DNA from: Streptomyces cellostaticus | Lineage (GTDB): Bacteria > Actinomycetota > Actinomycetes > Streptomycetales > Streptomycetaceae | Assembly (NCBI RefSeq): GCF_023630175.1 | Contig: NZ_JALLIN010000024.1 | Location: forward strand, 1-64,000 | DNA length: 64,000 nucleotides | Direction: 5' to 3' | In this document: positions 6,401 to 14,264 of the stretch, piece by piece | How the letters are laid out: every line of letters starts with the position of its first letter | How positions within the stretch are numbered: position 1 is the first letter of the stretch | The notes under the pieces: model-generated | Database searches by the model: none | The model's input: the letters and a program-made list of their open reading frames with translations, nothing else | What the model was told of the DNA's origin: nothing | Program-made: the position numbers and the translations under genes

Positions 6401-8542
6401 ATGGCGCCGCAGCGCAGCACCGGAGCCGGCGCGGAAGCGGAACTTCCGGAGTACGCCGGCCAGTACCGCCTGGAGTCGTGTCTGGGCTCCGGCGGCATGG
6501 GCGTCGTCCATCTGGCCCGCAGCGACTCCGGACTGAGGCTCGCGGTGAAGGTCGTGCACGCCGCGTACGCCAGGGACCGGGAGTTCCGGGGGCGATTCCG
6601 GCAGGAGGTGGCCGCGGCCCGCCGGGTGAGCGGCGCCTTCACGGCTCCGGTCGTGGACGCCGACCCGGACGCCGAACGGCCCTGGATGGCCACGCTGTTC
6701 ATACCCGGCCCGACCCTCTCGGGCCACGTCAAGCGGGACGGGCCCATGCCGCCGGCGCAGCTTCGGCGCCTGATGGCCGGACTGGCGGAGGCGCTGCGGG
6801 ACATCCACCGGGTGGGCGTCGTGCACCGGGACCTCAAGCCGAGCAACGTCCTGCTCGCCGAGGACGGGCCGAAGGTCATCGACTTCGGCATCTCCCGGCC
6901 GAAGGACAGCGAACTGCGGACCGAGACGGGCAAGTTGATCGGGACGCCGCCGTTCATGGCGCCCGAGCAGTTCCGGCGCCCCCGGGAGGTCGGCCCGGCG
7001 GCGGACATCTTCGCCCTCGGGTCGGTGCTGGTGCACGCGGCCACCGGCCGTGGGCCGTTCGACTCGGACAGTCCTTATGTCGTCGCGTACCAGGTGGTGC
7101 ACGACGAGCCGGATCTGACCGGGGTGCCGGAGAGCCTGGCGCCGCTGCTGCTGCGCTGTCTGGCGAAGGAACCGGGGGACCGGCCGACGCCGGACGAGCT
7201 GATGCGGGAACTGCGGTCGGTGGCCGCCTCGTACGACACCCAGGCGTTCATACCCGCGCAGCGGGCCGGCGACGGCACCCCGTCGCCCGGGTCCGCCGCC
7301 GCGGAGCCGGGGCCCGCGTCCGCGTCCGGGTCCGGGTCCGGGCGTGCGTCCGGGTCCGGGTCGCGGTTTCGGTCCGGCAGGCGGGCGGCCCTGGCCGCCG
7401 GGGTGCTGGCCGTCGTGCTGGGCGGCGTGCTCGCCGGGCCACTGCGCCCGGGGGACGCCGGCACCCCGGTCGCCCGGTCGACGGGCGCGCCGGCCGCTGC
7501 CGCTCCCGTCGCCTCGTGGCAGGCGAAGCCGGCGGGCGAGGGCTCCGGGATGCCGCGCTGCGTCCACGGGGACGGGAGGTTGCTGTGCGTCCGGGCCGGC
7601 GTGGCGTTCGCCCTCGACCCGGCGAACGGCACGCTGCGGTGGCGGCACGCGGTCCCCGGGGAACCGGCGGCCGGGGCGCCGGCCCTCGCGGACGACCTGC
7701 TCCTGGTGCCGGTGGACGGCGGCCGCCGGGTGGCGGCGCTCGACCCCGCCTCGGGACGGCCCCGGTGGCAGCGGGACCTGCCCGCGAACGCGGCGGCGCG
7801 GTTCGGCGGCGGAACGCTCCTGGTGACCGGCACCGACGGGACGGTCACGGGGTCGTCGGTGTCCTCGGGAGCACGCGCGTGGCGGCTCGAGGTCTCCGAG
7901 CGGGACACCCCGTCGCTGACCCTCCCCGGCGGTGACCCCCTGGCCTACGCGGCCGGGACCTCGGCGGACGGGGCGGACACGCTGATCACCGCCCTCGACC
8001 CGGGCTCCGGTGCCGTCCGGTGGAAGGCGCGGCTGACGGGCTCGCTGCGGGTCGTCGGCAGTGAGGGCGGCGCGCTCTACCTGCTGGCCGTCGATCCGGC
8101 CACGGGGGACGCGACCGGTGCCGTGCGCTACTCGCCCACGTCGCGGTCGGTGCGCCGGGTCGCGCTGCCCGTGCGGCGGGTGGCGCCGCAGGCGGACGTG
8201 CACGGCGGTGTGGTGCACATCCTGGCGGCCGGCGGCTCGCTGGACGCCGTGGACCCGGGTGCGGGCCGGCGGCTGTGGCACCTGGAGACGGCCGTGAGCC
8301 GTGGTTCGGCACCGGTCTCCTCCGCCGACCACGTCTTCTTCAGCGCGCCCGACGGACGGCTGATCGCCGTCGACGCGCGCGACGGGCGCCTGGTGGGGCA
8401 GACGCCGCCCCGGCTCGGCCGGAACGCGGACACCGTCGCCGCCGCACTGCCCGCCCCGCTCCTCGTCGGCCCGCGCGTCCACGCCACCGCCCCCGACGGC
8501 ACCGTGTTCACCGTGCCCGCGAAGGATCCCTCGGCCTGGTGA
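6401..8542 (+). CDS. Membrane Ser/Thr protein kinase with PQQ-type beta-propeller sensor
   Basis: A 713-residue PknB-type kinase. The kinase domain (about 17-285) has the glycine loop LGSGGMG, the catalytic Lys in LAVKVVH, HRDLKPSN, DFGIS and APEQ, so it should be active. A Ser/Gly-rich linker encoded by repeated TCCGGG units (about 7315-7365) leads to one membrane helix, AALAAGVLAVVLGGVLAGPL. The outer part has repeated WRHAVPGEP/RWQRDLPAN/RWKARL-type blades, a PQQ-like beta-propeller that may sense an envelope ligand. ATG 6401 begins just before the kinase domain. Confidence 0.9.
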   Translation: MAPQRSTGAGAEAELPEYAGQYRLESCLGSGGMGVVHLARSDSGLRLAVKVVHAAYARDREFRGRFRQEVAAARRVSGAFTAPVVDADPDAERPWMATLFIPGPTLSGHVKRDGPMPPAQLRRLMAGLAEALRDIHRVGVVHRDLKPSNVLLAEDGPKVIDFGISRPKDSELRTETGKLIGTPPFMAPEQFRRPREVGPAADIFALGSVLVHAATGRGPFDSDSPYVVAYQVVHDEPDLTGVPESLAPLLLRCLAKEPGDRPTPDELMRELRSVAASYDTQAFIPAQRAGDGTPSPGSAAAEPGPASASGSGSGRASGSGSRFRSGRRAALAAGVLAVVLGGVLAGPLRPGDAGTPVARSTGAPAAAAPVASWQAKPAGEGSGMPRCVHGDGRLLCVRAGVAFALDPANGTLRWRHAVPGEPAAGAPALADDLLLVPVDGGRRVAALDPASGRPRWQRDLPANAAARFGGGTLLVTGTDGTVTGSSVSSGARAWRLEVSERDTPSLTLPGGDPLAYAAGTSADGADTLITALDPGSGAVRWKARLTGSLRVVGSEGGALYLLAVDPATGDATGAVRYSPTSRSVRRVALPVRRVAPQADVHGGVVHILAAGGSLDAVDPGAGRRLWHLETAVSRGSAPVSSADHVFFSAPDGRLIAVDARDGRLVGQTPPRLGRNADTVAAALPAPLLVGPRVHATAPDGTVFTVPAKDPSAW

Positions 8543-8593
8543 ACAGGAGCGGGACCGCGCCCGGACGGACGCGGCCCCGTACGGGACCCCGGG

Positions 8594-10447
8594 TCAGCCC
8601 AGCCTGCTCACGTCGCGCACCGCGCCCTTGTCGGCGCTGGTCGCCATGGCCGCGTAGGCGCGCAGCGCGGCGGAGACCTTGCGGTCGCGGTCCTTCGGGG
8701 CGTACACGCCGCCCAGCGCCTGGTCGCGCCGGGCCAGCTCCGCCTCGTCGACCAGCAGCTCGATCGTGCGGTTCGGGATGTCGATGCGGATGCGGTCGCC
8801 GTCCCGGACCAGGGCGATGGTGCCGCCGGACGCCGCCTCCGGCGAGGCGTGGCCGATGGACAGACCCGACGTGCCGCCGGAGAAGCGGCCGTCGGTGATC
8901 AGGGCGCAGGTCTTGCCCAGGCCGCGGCCCTTCAGGTACGAGGTCGGGTAGAGCATCTCCTGCATGCCGGGGCCGCCCTTGGGGCCCTCGTAGCGGATCA
9001 CGACGACGTCGCCGTCCTTGACCTCATGGGTGAGGATCCGCTGGACGGCCTCCTCCTGCGACTCGCAGACCACCGCCGGGCCCTCGAAGGTCCAGATCGA
9101 CTCGTCGACGCCGGCGGTCTTCACCACGCAGCCGTCGACGGCCAGGTTGCCCGTGAGGACCGCGAGGCCGCCGTCCTTGGAGTACGCGTGCTCGACGGAG
9201 CGGATGCAGCCGCCCTCGGCGTCGTCGTCCAGGGCCTCCCAGCGCTCGGACTGGGAGAAGGCCTCGGCGGAGCGGACGCAGCCGGGGGCCGCGTGCCACA
9301 GCTCCACGGCCTCGGGCGACGGGGAGCCGCCGCGGACGTCCCAGGTCTTCAGCCAGTCGGACAGGGAGGGACTGTGGACGGCGTGGACGTCCTCGTTGAG
9401 CAGGCCGCCGCGGTGCAGTTCGCCGAGGAGGGCGGGGATGCCGCCCGCGCGGTGCACGTCCTCCATGTAGTAGGTGCGGTTCTTCGCGACGTTGGGCGCG
9501 ACCTTGGCGAGGCAGGGGACGCGCCGGGAGACGGCGTCGATCTCCTCCAGGCCGAAGGCGACGCCCGCCTCCTGGGCGGCGGCCAGCAGGTGCAGGATCG
9601 TGTTGGTGGAACCGCCCATCGCGATGTCCAGGGCCATGGCGTTCTCGAAGGCCCGGAAGGTGGCGATGCTGAGCGGCAGGACGGTGTCGTCGTCCTGCTC
9701 GTAGTAGCGGCGGGTGAGGTCCATGACCGTGCGGGCCGCGTTCTCGTAGAGGGCGCGGCGGGCGGTGTGGGTGGCGAGGACCGAGCCGTTGCCGGGCAGC
9801 GAGAGGCCGATGGCCTCGGTCAGGCAGTTCATCGAGTTGGCGGTGAACATGCCGGAACAGCTTCCGCAGGTCGGACAGGCGTTCTCCTCGATGCGGAGGA
9901 TGTCCTCGTCGGAGATCGTGTCGTTGACGGCGTCGGAGATCGCGTCGACCAGGTCCAGGGTCCGCACCGTGCCGTCGACCAGCGTGGCCCGGCCGGACTC
10001 CATCGGGCCGCCGGAGACGAACACCGTCGGGATGTTCAGGCGCAGGGCCGCCATCAGCATGCCCGGGGTGATCTTGTCGCAGTTGGAGATGCAGACCAGG
10101 GCGTCGGCGCAGTGGGCCTCCACCATGTACTCCACCGAGTCGGCGATCAGGTCGCGGGAGGGCAGGGAGTAGAGCATGCCGCCGTGGCCCATGGCGATGC
10201 CGTCGTCCACGGCGATCGTGTTGAACTCGCGCGGGATGCCGCCCGCCTCCTTGATCGCCTCGCTGACGATCCGGCCGACCGGCTGGAGGTGGGTGTGGCC
10301 CGGCACGAACTCGGTGAAGGAGTTGGCGACGGCGATGACCGGCTTCCGGCCGATGTCCGCACCGGGTACACCGGAGGCGCGCATAAGGGCGCGGGCGCCC
10401 GCCATGTTGCGGCCGTGGGTGACTGTGCGGGACCTCAGCTCGGGCAT
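8594..10447 (-). CDS. ilvD: Dihydroxy-acid dehydratase
   Basis: The third common enzyme of branched-chain amino-acid synthesis, converting dihydroxy acids to 2-keto acids with an Fe-S cluster and Mg2+. The 617-residue length is typical. Cluster cysteines are visible in CISNCDKITPG and ACPTCGSCSGMFTANS. HGGMLYSLPSRD and GRFSGGTSGLSIGH are family signatures. The ATG at 10447 has the ribosome site GAAGGAGCGA. It stands alone, away from ilvBNC, as usual in Streptomyces. Confidence 0.96.
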   Translation of the reverse strand: MPELRSRTVTHGRNMAGARALMRASGVPGADIGRKPVIAVANSFTEFVPGHTHLQPVGRIVSEAIKEAGGIPREFNTIAVDDGIAMGHGGMLYSLPSRDLIADSVEYMVEAHCADALVCISNCDKITPGMLMAALRLNIPTVFVSGGPMESGRATLVDGTVRTLDLVDAISDAVNDTISDEDILRIEENACPTCGSCSGMFTANSMNCLTEAIGLSLPGNGSVLATHTARRALYENAARTVMDLTRRYYEQDDDTVLPLSIATFRAFENAMALDIAMGGSTNTILHLLAAAQEAGVAFGLEEIDAVSRRVPCLAKVAPNVAKNRTYYMEDVHRAGGIPALLGELHRGGLLNEDVHAVHSPSLSDWLKTWDVRGGSPSPEAVELWHAAPGCVRSAEAFSQSERWEALDDDAEGGCIRSVEHAYSKDGGLAVLTGNLAVDGCVVKTAGVDESIWTFEGPAVVCESQEEAVQRILTHEVKDGDVVVIRYEGPKGGPGMQEMLYPTSYLKGRGLGKTCALITDGRFSGGTSGLSIGHASPEAASGGTIALVRDGDRIRIDIPNRTIELLVDEAELARRDQALGGVYAPKDRDRKVSAALRAYAAMATSADKGAVRDVSRLG

Positions 10448-10623
10448 CGTCGCTCGCTCCTTCGAAGACCTACCGCCAGAGGGTTCTGGCTTCTCCGAGC
10501 GTACGCCGCCGCTCCAAGGGATGGACAAGCATGTCCGGAATGCGGGACACGTGTTTCACGGCCGCGGAAGCCGGGACCGGGGCCGGGCGGGGCGGGGGCA
10601 CGGTGGTGGGCCGGGCCCGGGTG

Positions 10624-11229
10624 TCAGGGCTGGGTCAGGTGGCGCTGCACCACGGGCGCGACCCGCGCGATGATCTGCTCCAGGTCCGCCGACGCCAGCG
10701 GCTCGAGCTTGATCACGTAGCGCATCATGGCGGTCCCGACGAGCTGCGCGGCGGCCAGCTCGGCGCGCAGCTCCGGGTCCGGCAGGTCCACCTGGGCGGC
10801 CACGCGGCGCAGGAGCTGGGACGCGACCAGGCGGCGGAAGACGGCCGCCGCGGTCTCGTTGTTCACGGCGGAGCGGAGGATCGCGAGCAGCGGCGTACGG
10901 GTCGTGGGGTTCTCCCAGACACCGAGGACGAAGCGGGTCAGCCGCTCGCCGACCTCGGTCAGCGGCACGTCGGTGATCACGCCGGGCGCTTCGAGCGCGG
11001 GCGCGAAGGCGACCTCGATGGACGCCTCGAAGATCTGCTCCTTGGTGCCGAAGTAGTGGTGGACCAGGGCCGAGTCGACCCCGGCGGCCTTGGCGATGCC
11101 GCGCACGGACGTCTTCTCGTAGCCGCGCTCGGAGAACTCCTCGCGGGCGGCGGCGAGGATGCGCTCGCGGGTGCCGGCGGACTCGGTGCGCGGGGGCCGA
11201 CCCCTTCGGCGCGAGGTGGTGCCGGTCAT
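10624..11229 (-). CDS. TetR-family regulator
   Basis: A 201-residue repressor. An N-terminal helix-turn-helix (about 18-65) reads TRERILAAAREEFSERGYEK, then SVRGIAKAAGVDSALVHHYF. The C-terminal domain is helical and would bind an unknown ligand. Its ATG overlaps the stop of the upstream TIM-barrel gene (ATGA, 11229-11226), so it is the distal gene of a coupled pair and may answer to that enzyme's substrate; this is inference. Confidence 0.9.
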   Translation of the reverse strand: MTGTTSRRRGRPPRTESAGTRERILAAAREEFSERGYEKTSVRGIAKAAGVDSALVHHYFGTKEQIFEASIEVAFAPALEAPGVITDVPLTEVGERLTRFVLGVWENPTTRTPLLAILRSAVNNETAAAVFRRLVASQLLRRVAAQVDLPDPELRAELAAAQLVGTAMMRYVIKLEPLASADLEQIIARVAPVVQRHLTQP

Positions 11230-12038
11230 CGCCGGGGCACCCGCACGGCGGAGCCGAGGTGCTGCCGGGTGAAGGCCAGGGCCTCGGCGAGGTCGGCCTC
11301 GCGCTCGGCGCCGGACATCGCCCGCCGGGTGTTGACCTCGATCACGACGTGGCCGTCGAAGCCGGTGCGGGTGAGCCGCTCCAGCAGTTCGGCGCAGGGC
11401 TGGGTACCGCGGCCGGGGACCAGGTGCTCGTCCTTGGCGGATCCGCGGCCGTCGGCGAGGTGGACGTGGCCCAGCCGGTCGCCCATGCGGTCGATCATGG
11501 CGAGCGCGTCCGCACGGGCCGTGGCGGTGTGGCTGAGGTCGATCGTGAAGTGCCGGTAGTCGTCCTTGGTGACGTCCCAGTCGGGGGCGTAGGCCAGCAT
11601 CTCGCGGTCGCGGTAGCGCCACGGGTACATGTTCTCGACGGCGAACCGCACGTCCGTCTCGTCGGCCATCCGCCACACCCCGGTGACGAAGTCGCGGGCG
11701 TACTGCCGCTGCCAGCGGAAGGGCGGGTGGACGACGACGGTGTCGGCGCCCAGCCGCTCGGCGGCCGAACGGGCCCGCTGGAGCTTCACCCAGGGGTCGG
11801 TGGACCAGACGCGCTGGGTGATCAGCAGGCAGGGGGCGTGCACGGCGAGTATCGGGACGCCGTGGTGGTCGGACAGCCGGCGCAGCGCCTCGATGTCCTG
11901 GCTCACCGGGTCGGTCCACACCATGACCTCGACGCCGTCGTAGCCGACGCGCGCGGCGATCTCGAAGGCCGTCGCCGTCGACTCCGGGTACACCGAGGCC
12001 GTCGACAGGGCGACCTTTACGTCCCTTGGTTCAGCCAC
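11226..12038 (-). CDS. Sugar phosphate isomerase/epimerase (AP endonuclease 2 family TIM barrel)
   Basis: A 270-residue TIM-barrel protein. Metal-binding and strand motifs include VALSTASVYPE, VGYDGVEVMVW, VVVHPPFRWQ, FAVENMYPW, TIDLSHTA, GHVHLADG and HVVIEVNTR; the acidic and His residues at strand ends fit a divalent-metal isomerase. GTG 12038 is preferred because AAGG precedes it at a proper distance; GTG 12047 is an alternative three codons upstream. The reaction is unknown. It is the first gene of a coupled pair with a TetR regulator. Confidence 0.8.
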   Translation of the reverse strand: MAEPRDVKVALSTASVYPESTATAFEIAARVGYDGVEVMVWTDPVSQDIEALRRLSDHHGVPILAVHAPCLLITQRVWSTDPWVKLQRARSAAERLGADTVVVHPPFRWQRQYARDFVTGVWRMADETDVRFAVENMYPWRYRDREMLAYAPDWDVTKDDYRHFTIDLSHTATARADALAMIDRMGDRLGHVHLADGRGSAKDEHLVPGRGTQPCAELLERLTRTGFDGHVVIEVNTRRAMSGAEREADLAEALAFTRQHLGSAVRVPRR

Positions 12039-12125
12039 GTCCGTCACCTTACGGGGTCGGGCGGCCCGGACGCGGGGTGCCGGTTCGCCATTGTGAGCTT
12101 TGCCATCCGCCCTGTTGCACGGCGT

Positions 12126-12178
12126 GCCGGAGCCGCACGCGCACGCGGCTCCGGCAGGTGCGGATACGGCTCCGCACC
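12126..12178. terminator. Tandem stem-loops after the Ppx/GppA gene
   Basis: Two hairpins lie side by side: an 11-bp stem (12126-12136 with 12145-12155) and an 8-bp stem (12157-12164 with 12171-12178). They separate the leftward phosphatase gene from the leftward isomerase gene. Confidence 0.7.
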
Positions 12179-12204
12179 CCTTGGGCACTCAGTCCGACGG
12201 GCAC

Positions 12205-13137
12205 TCAGTCGGAGCCCATGTGGTCGAGACGGCGGAGGATGACGCCCTCGCGCAGCGCCCAGGGGCATATCTCCAGGCTCTCCACGCCGAACAGGTCCAT
12301 GGCGCCCTCGGCCACCAGGGCGCCGGCGAGGAGCTGGCCGGCCCTGCCCTCCGAGACGCCCGGGAGTTCGCCGCGCTGCTCGGCGGTCATCCCGGAGAGC
12401 CGGGGCACCCAGGCCTCCAGGGACTCCCGCTTGAGTTCGCGCTGGACGTAGAGGCCGTCCGCGCTGCGGGCGGCGCCGGCGATACGGGCGAGCTGCTTGA
12501 AGGTCTTGGAGGTGGCGACCACGTGGTCGGGGGCGCCCAGCCGGCTGAACTCACCCACGGTGCGGGCGATCTCCGTGCGGACGTGGCGGCGCAGGGCACG
12601 CACCGCGTCGGGTCCGGGCGGATCGCCGGGCAGCCAGCCGGCGGTCAGCCGGCCGGCGCCGAGCGGCAGGGAGACCGCGGCGTCCGGCTCCTCGTCCATG
12701 CCGTAGGCGATCTCCAGGGAGCCGCCGCCGATGTCCAGGACCAGCAGCCTGCCGGCGGACCAGCCGAACCAGCGGCGGACGGCGAGGAAGGTGAGCCGGG
12801 CCTCCTCCGCGCCGGTGAGCACCTGGAGTCGTACCCCGGTCTCCTCCTCCACGCGCGTGAGGACGGCGTCGGCGTTGGTGGCCTCCCGGACGGCGGAGGT
12901 CGCGAACGGCAGCAGGTCCTCGACACCCTTGTCCTCGGCCGCCTGGAGCGCGTCCCGGACCACGTCGACCAGTTGGTGGACGCCGTCGTCGCCGATGGCA
13001 CCGCTGTCGTCGAGCAGTTGGGCGAGCCGCAGGTCGGCCTTGTGCGAGTGCGCGGGCAGCGGCCGTGCGCCGGGGTGGGCGTCCACCACCAGCAGATGCA
13101 CCGTGTTCGAACCCACGTCGAGGACACCGAGTCTCAT
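12205..13137 (-). CDS. Ppx/GppA family phosphatase
   Basis: A 310-residue member of the sugar-kinase/Hsp70/actin-fold phosphatases that act on polyphosphate or pppGpp. Motifs include the N-terminal phosphate loop GVLDVGSNTVHLLV and the second loop LVLDIGGGSLEI; TSAVREATN and VATSKTFKQLA are also typical. It is a short form without the extra C-terminal domain of E. coli Ppx. The ATG at 13137 is preceded by TAGCGT with a seven-base gap and no ribosome site, a leaderless pattern. Its stop lies inside one copy of a 16-bp tandem repeat (12183-12214). Confidence 0.9.
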   Translation of the reverse strand: MRLGVLDVGSNTVHLLVVDAHPGARPLPAHSHKADLRLAQLLDDSGAIGDDGVHQLVDVVRDALQAAEDKGVEDLLPFATSAVREATNADAVLTRVEEETGVRLQVLTGAEEARLTFLAVRRWFGWSAGRLLVLDIGGGSLEIAYGMDEEPDAAVSLPLGAGRLTAGWLPGDPPGPDAVRALRRHVRTEIARTVGEFSRLGAPDHVVATSKTFKQLARIAGAARSADGLYVQRELKRESLEAWVPRLSGMTAEQRGELPGVSEGRAGQLLAGALVAEGAMDLFGVESLEICPWALREGVILRRLDHMGSD

Positions 13138-13208
13138 GTACGGAACGCTACTGCCAGATCGGTCGTCCTCGTTCCCCGTGGCGGCCCCGGGCCACTTACC
13201 CTGGACGG

Positions 13209-14036
13209 GTGCCAAAGACGAAAAAGGCGAAGGACGACAAGTCGTCCAAGTCCGGCAAGACGCCCAGAAAGGCCCCGCAGGTGAGTGACGAGAAGGGGCT
13301 CGACTTCGCGCGCGCGTGGGTGGAGTTTCCGGATCCGGCGGACGACGAGCAGGTCTTCCGCTGCGATCTGACATGGCTGACCTCTCGCTGGAACTGCATC
13401 TTCGGCAGCGGCTGCCAGGGCATCCAGGCGGGCCGCGCCGACGACGGGTGCTGCTCGCTGGGCGCCCACTTCTCCGACGAGGACGACGAGAAGCGGGTCG
13501 CCGAGCACGTGGCGAGGCTCACGCCGGAGATCTGGCAGCACCACGACGAGGGCACCCGCAACGGCTGGACCTCCGAGGACGACGAGGGGTCCCGGCAGAC
13601 CCGGCCCTTCCAGGGGTCGTGCATCTTCCAGAACCGTCCGGGCTTCGCGGGCGGCGCGGGCTGCTCGCTGCACATCCTGGCCCTGAAGGAGGGGCGGGAG
13701 CCGCTGGAGACCAAGCCGGACGTCTGCTGGCAACTGCCGGTCCGGCGGACGTTCGACTGGATCGAGCGGCCGGACGACACGCGCGTGCTGCAGGTGTCGA
13801 TCGGCGAGTACGACCGCCGGGGCTGGGGCCCGGGCGGCCACGACCTGCACTGGTGGTGCACCTCGGCGACGTCGGCGCACGGCGCGGGCGAGCCGGTGTA
13901 CGTCTCCTACCGGGCGGAGCTGACCGAGCTGATGGGCAAGGCCGGCTACGACCGCCTGGCCGAGCTGTGCGAGCGGCGGCTGGCCTCGCAGCTCCCCCTG
14001 GTCGCACCGCACCCGGCGGATCCGGAGCGCTCCTAG
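13209..14036 (+). CDS. Conserved cysteine-rich protein of unknown function
   Basis: A 275-residue protein with a Lys-rich N-terminus (MPKTKKAKDDKSSKSGK) and about eleven cysteines, including GSGCQGI, DDGCCSLGAHF, GGAGCSLHILAL and HWWCTS. The spacing suggests a metal or Fe-S centre, but I cannot assign a family. The GTG at 13209 has TACCCT six bases upstream and no ribosome site, a leaderless start; GTG 13281 would drop the basic tail. It is divergent from the Ppx/GppA gene, 71 bp apart. Known only as a conserved actinobacterial hypothetical. Confidence 0.75.
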   Translation: MPKTKKAKDDKSSKSGKTPRKAPQVSDEKGLDFARAWVEFPDPADDEQVFRCDLTWLTSRWNCIFGSGCQGIQAGRADDGCCSLGAHFSDEDDEKRVAEHVARLTPEIWQHHDEGTRNGWTSEDDEGSRQTRPFQGSCIFQNRPGFAGGAGCSLHILALKEGREPLETKPDVCWQLPVRRTFDWIERPDDTRVLQVSIGEYDRRGWGPGGHDLHWWCTSATSAHGAGEPVYVSYRAELTELMGKAGYDRLAELCERRLASQLPLVAPHPADPERS

Positions 14037-14219
14037 GTCCGGTCGCGCACGTCCCGTCGTTCGCCCGCCGGGCGGGCCGGGCGGCGGGGGACGCGAGCTC
14101 CGCGGGCCCCCGGCCGGTGGGCCGGGGACGGACCTCCGCGACAGCCCCCAGGGCCTCGTCCTCGGGTCGTGCCGGGCTCGCGGGCCCCGTCGCGGCGCGC
14201 GGGCCCGTCGCGAGCGTCC

Positions 14220-14264
14220 CGGACGCCGCGAGCCTTCCGGCAAACCTTTCCGGTCACAGCACTA
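14220..14264. repeat. Dispersed element, copy 1 (half-palindrome)
   Basis: These 45 bases (beginning CGGACGCCGCGAGCC and ending CACAGCACTA) match 44074-44118 at 43 of 45 positions. The copy overlaps the stop codon of the leftward sigma-like gene. The inverted left arm found with copy 2 is missing here. Confidence 0.8.
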
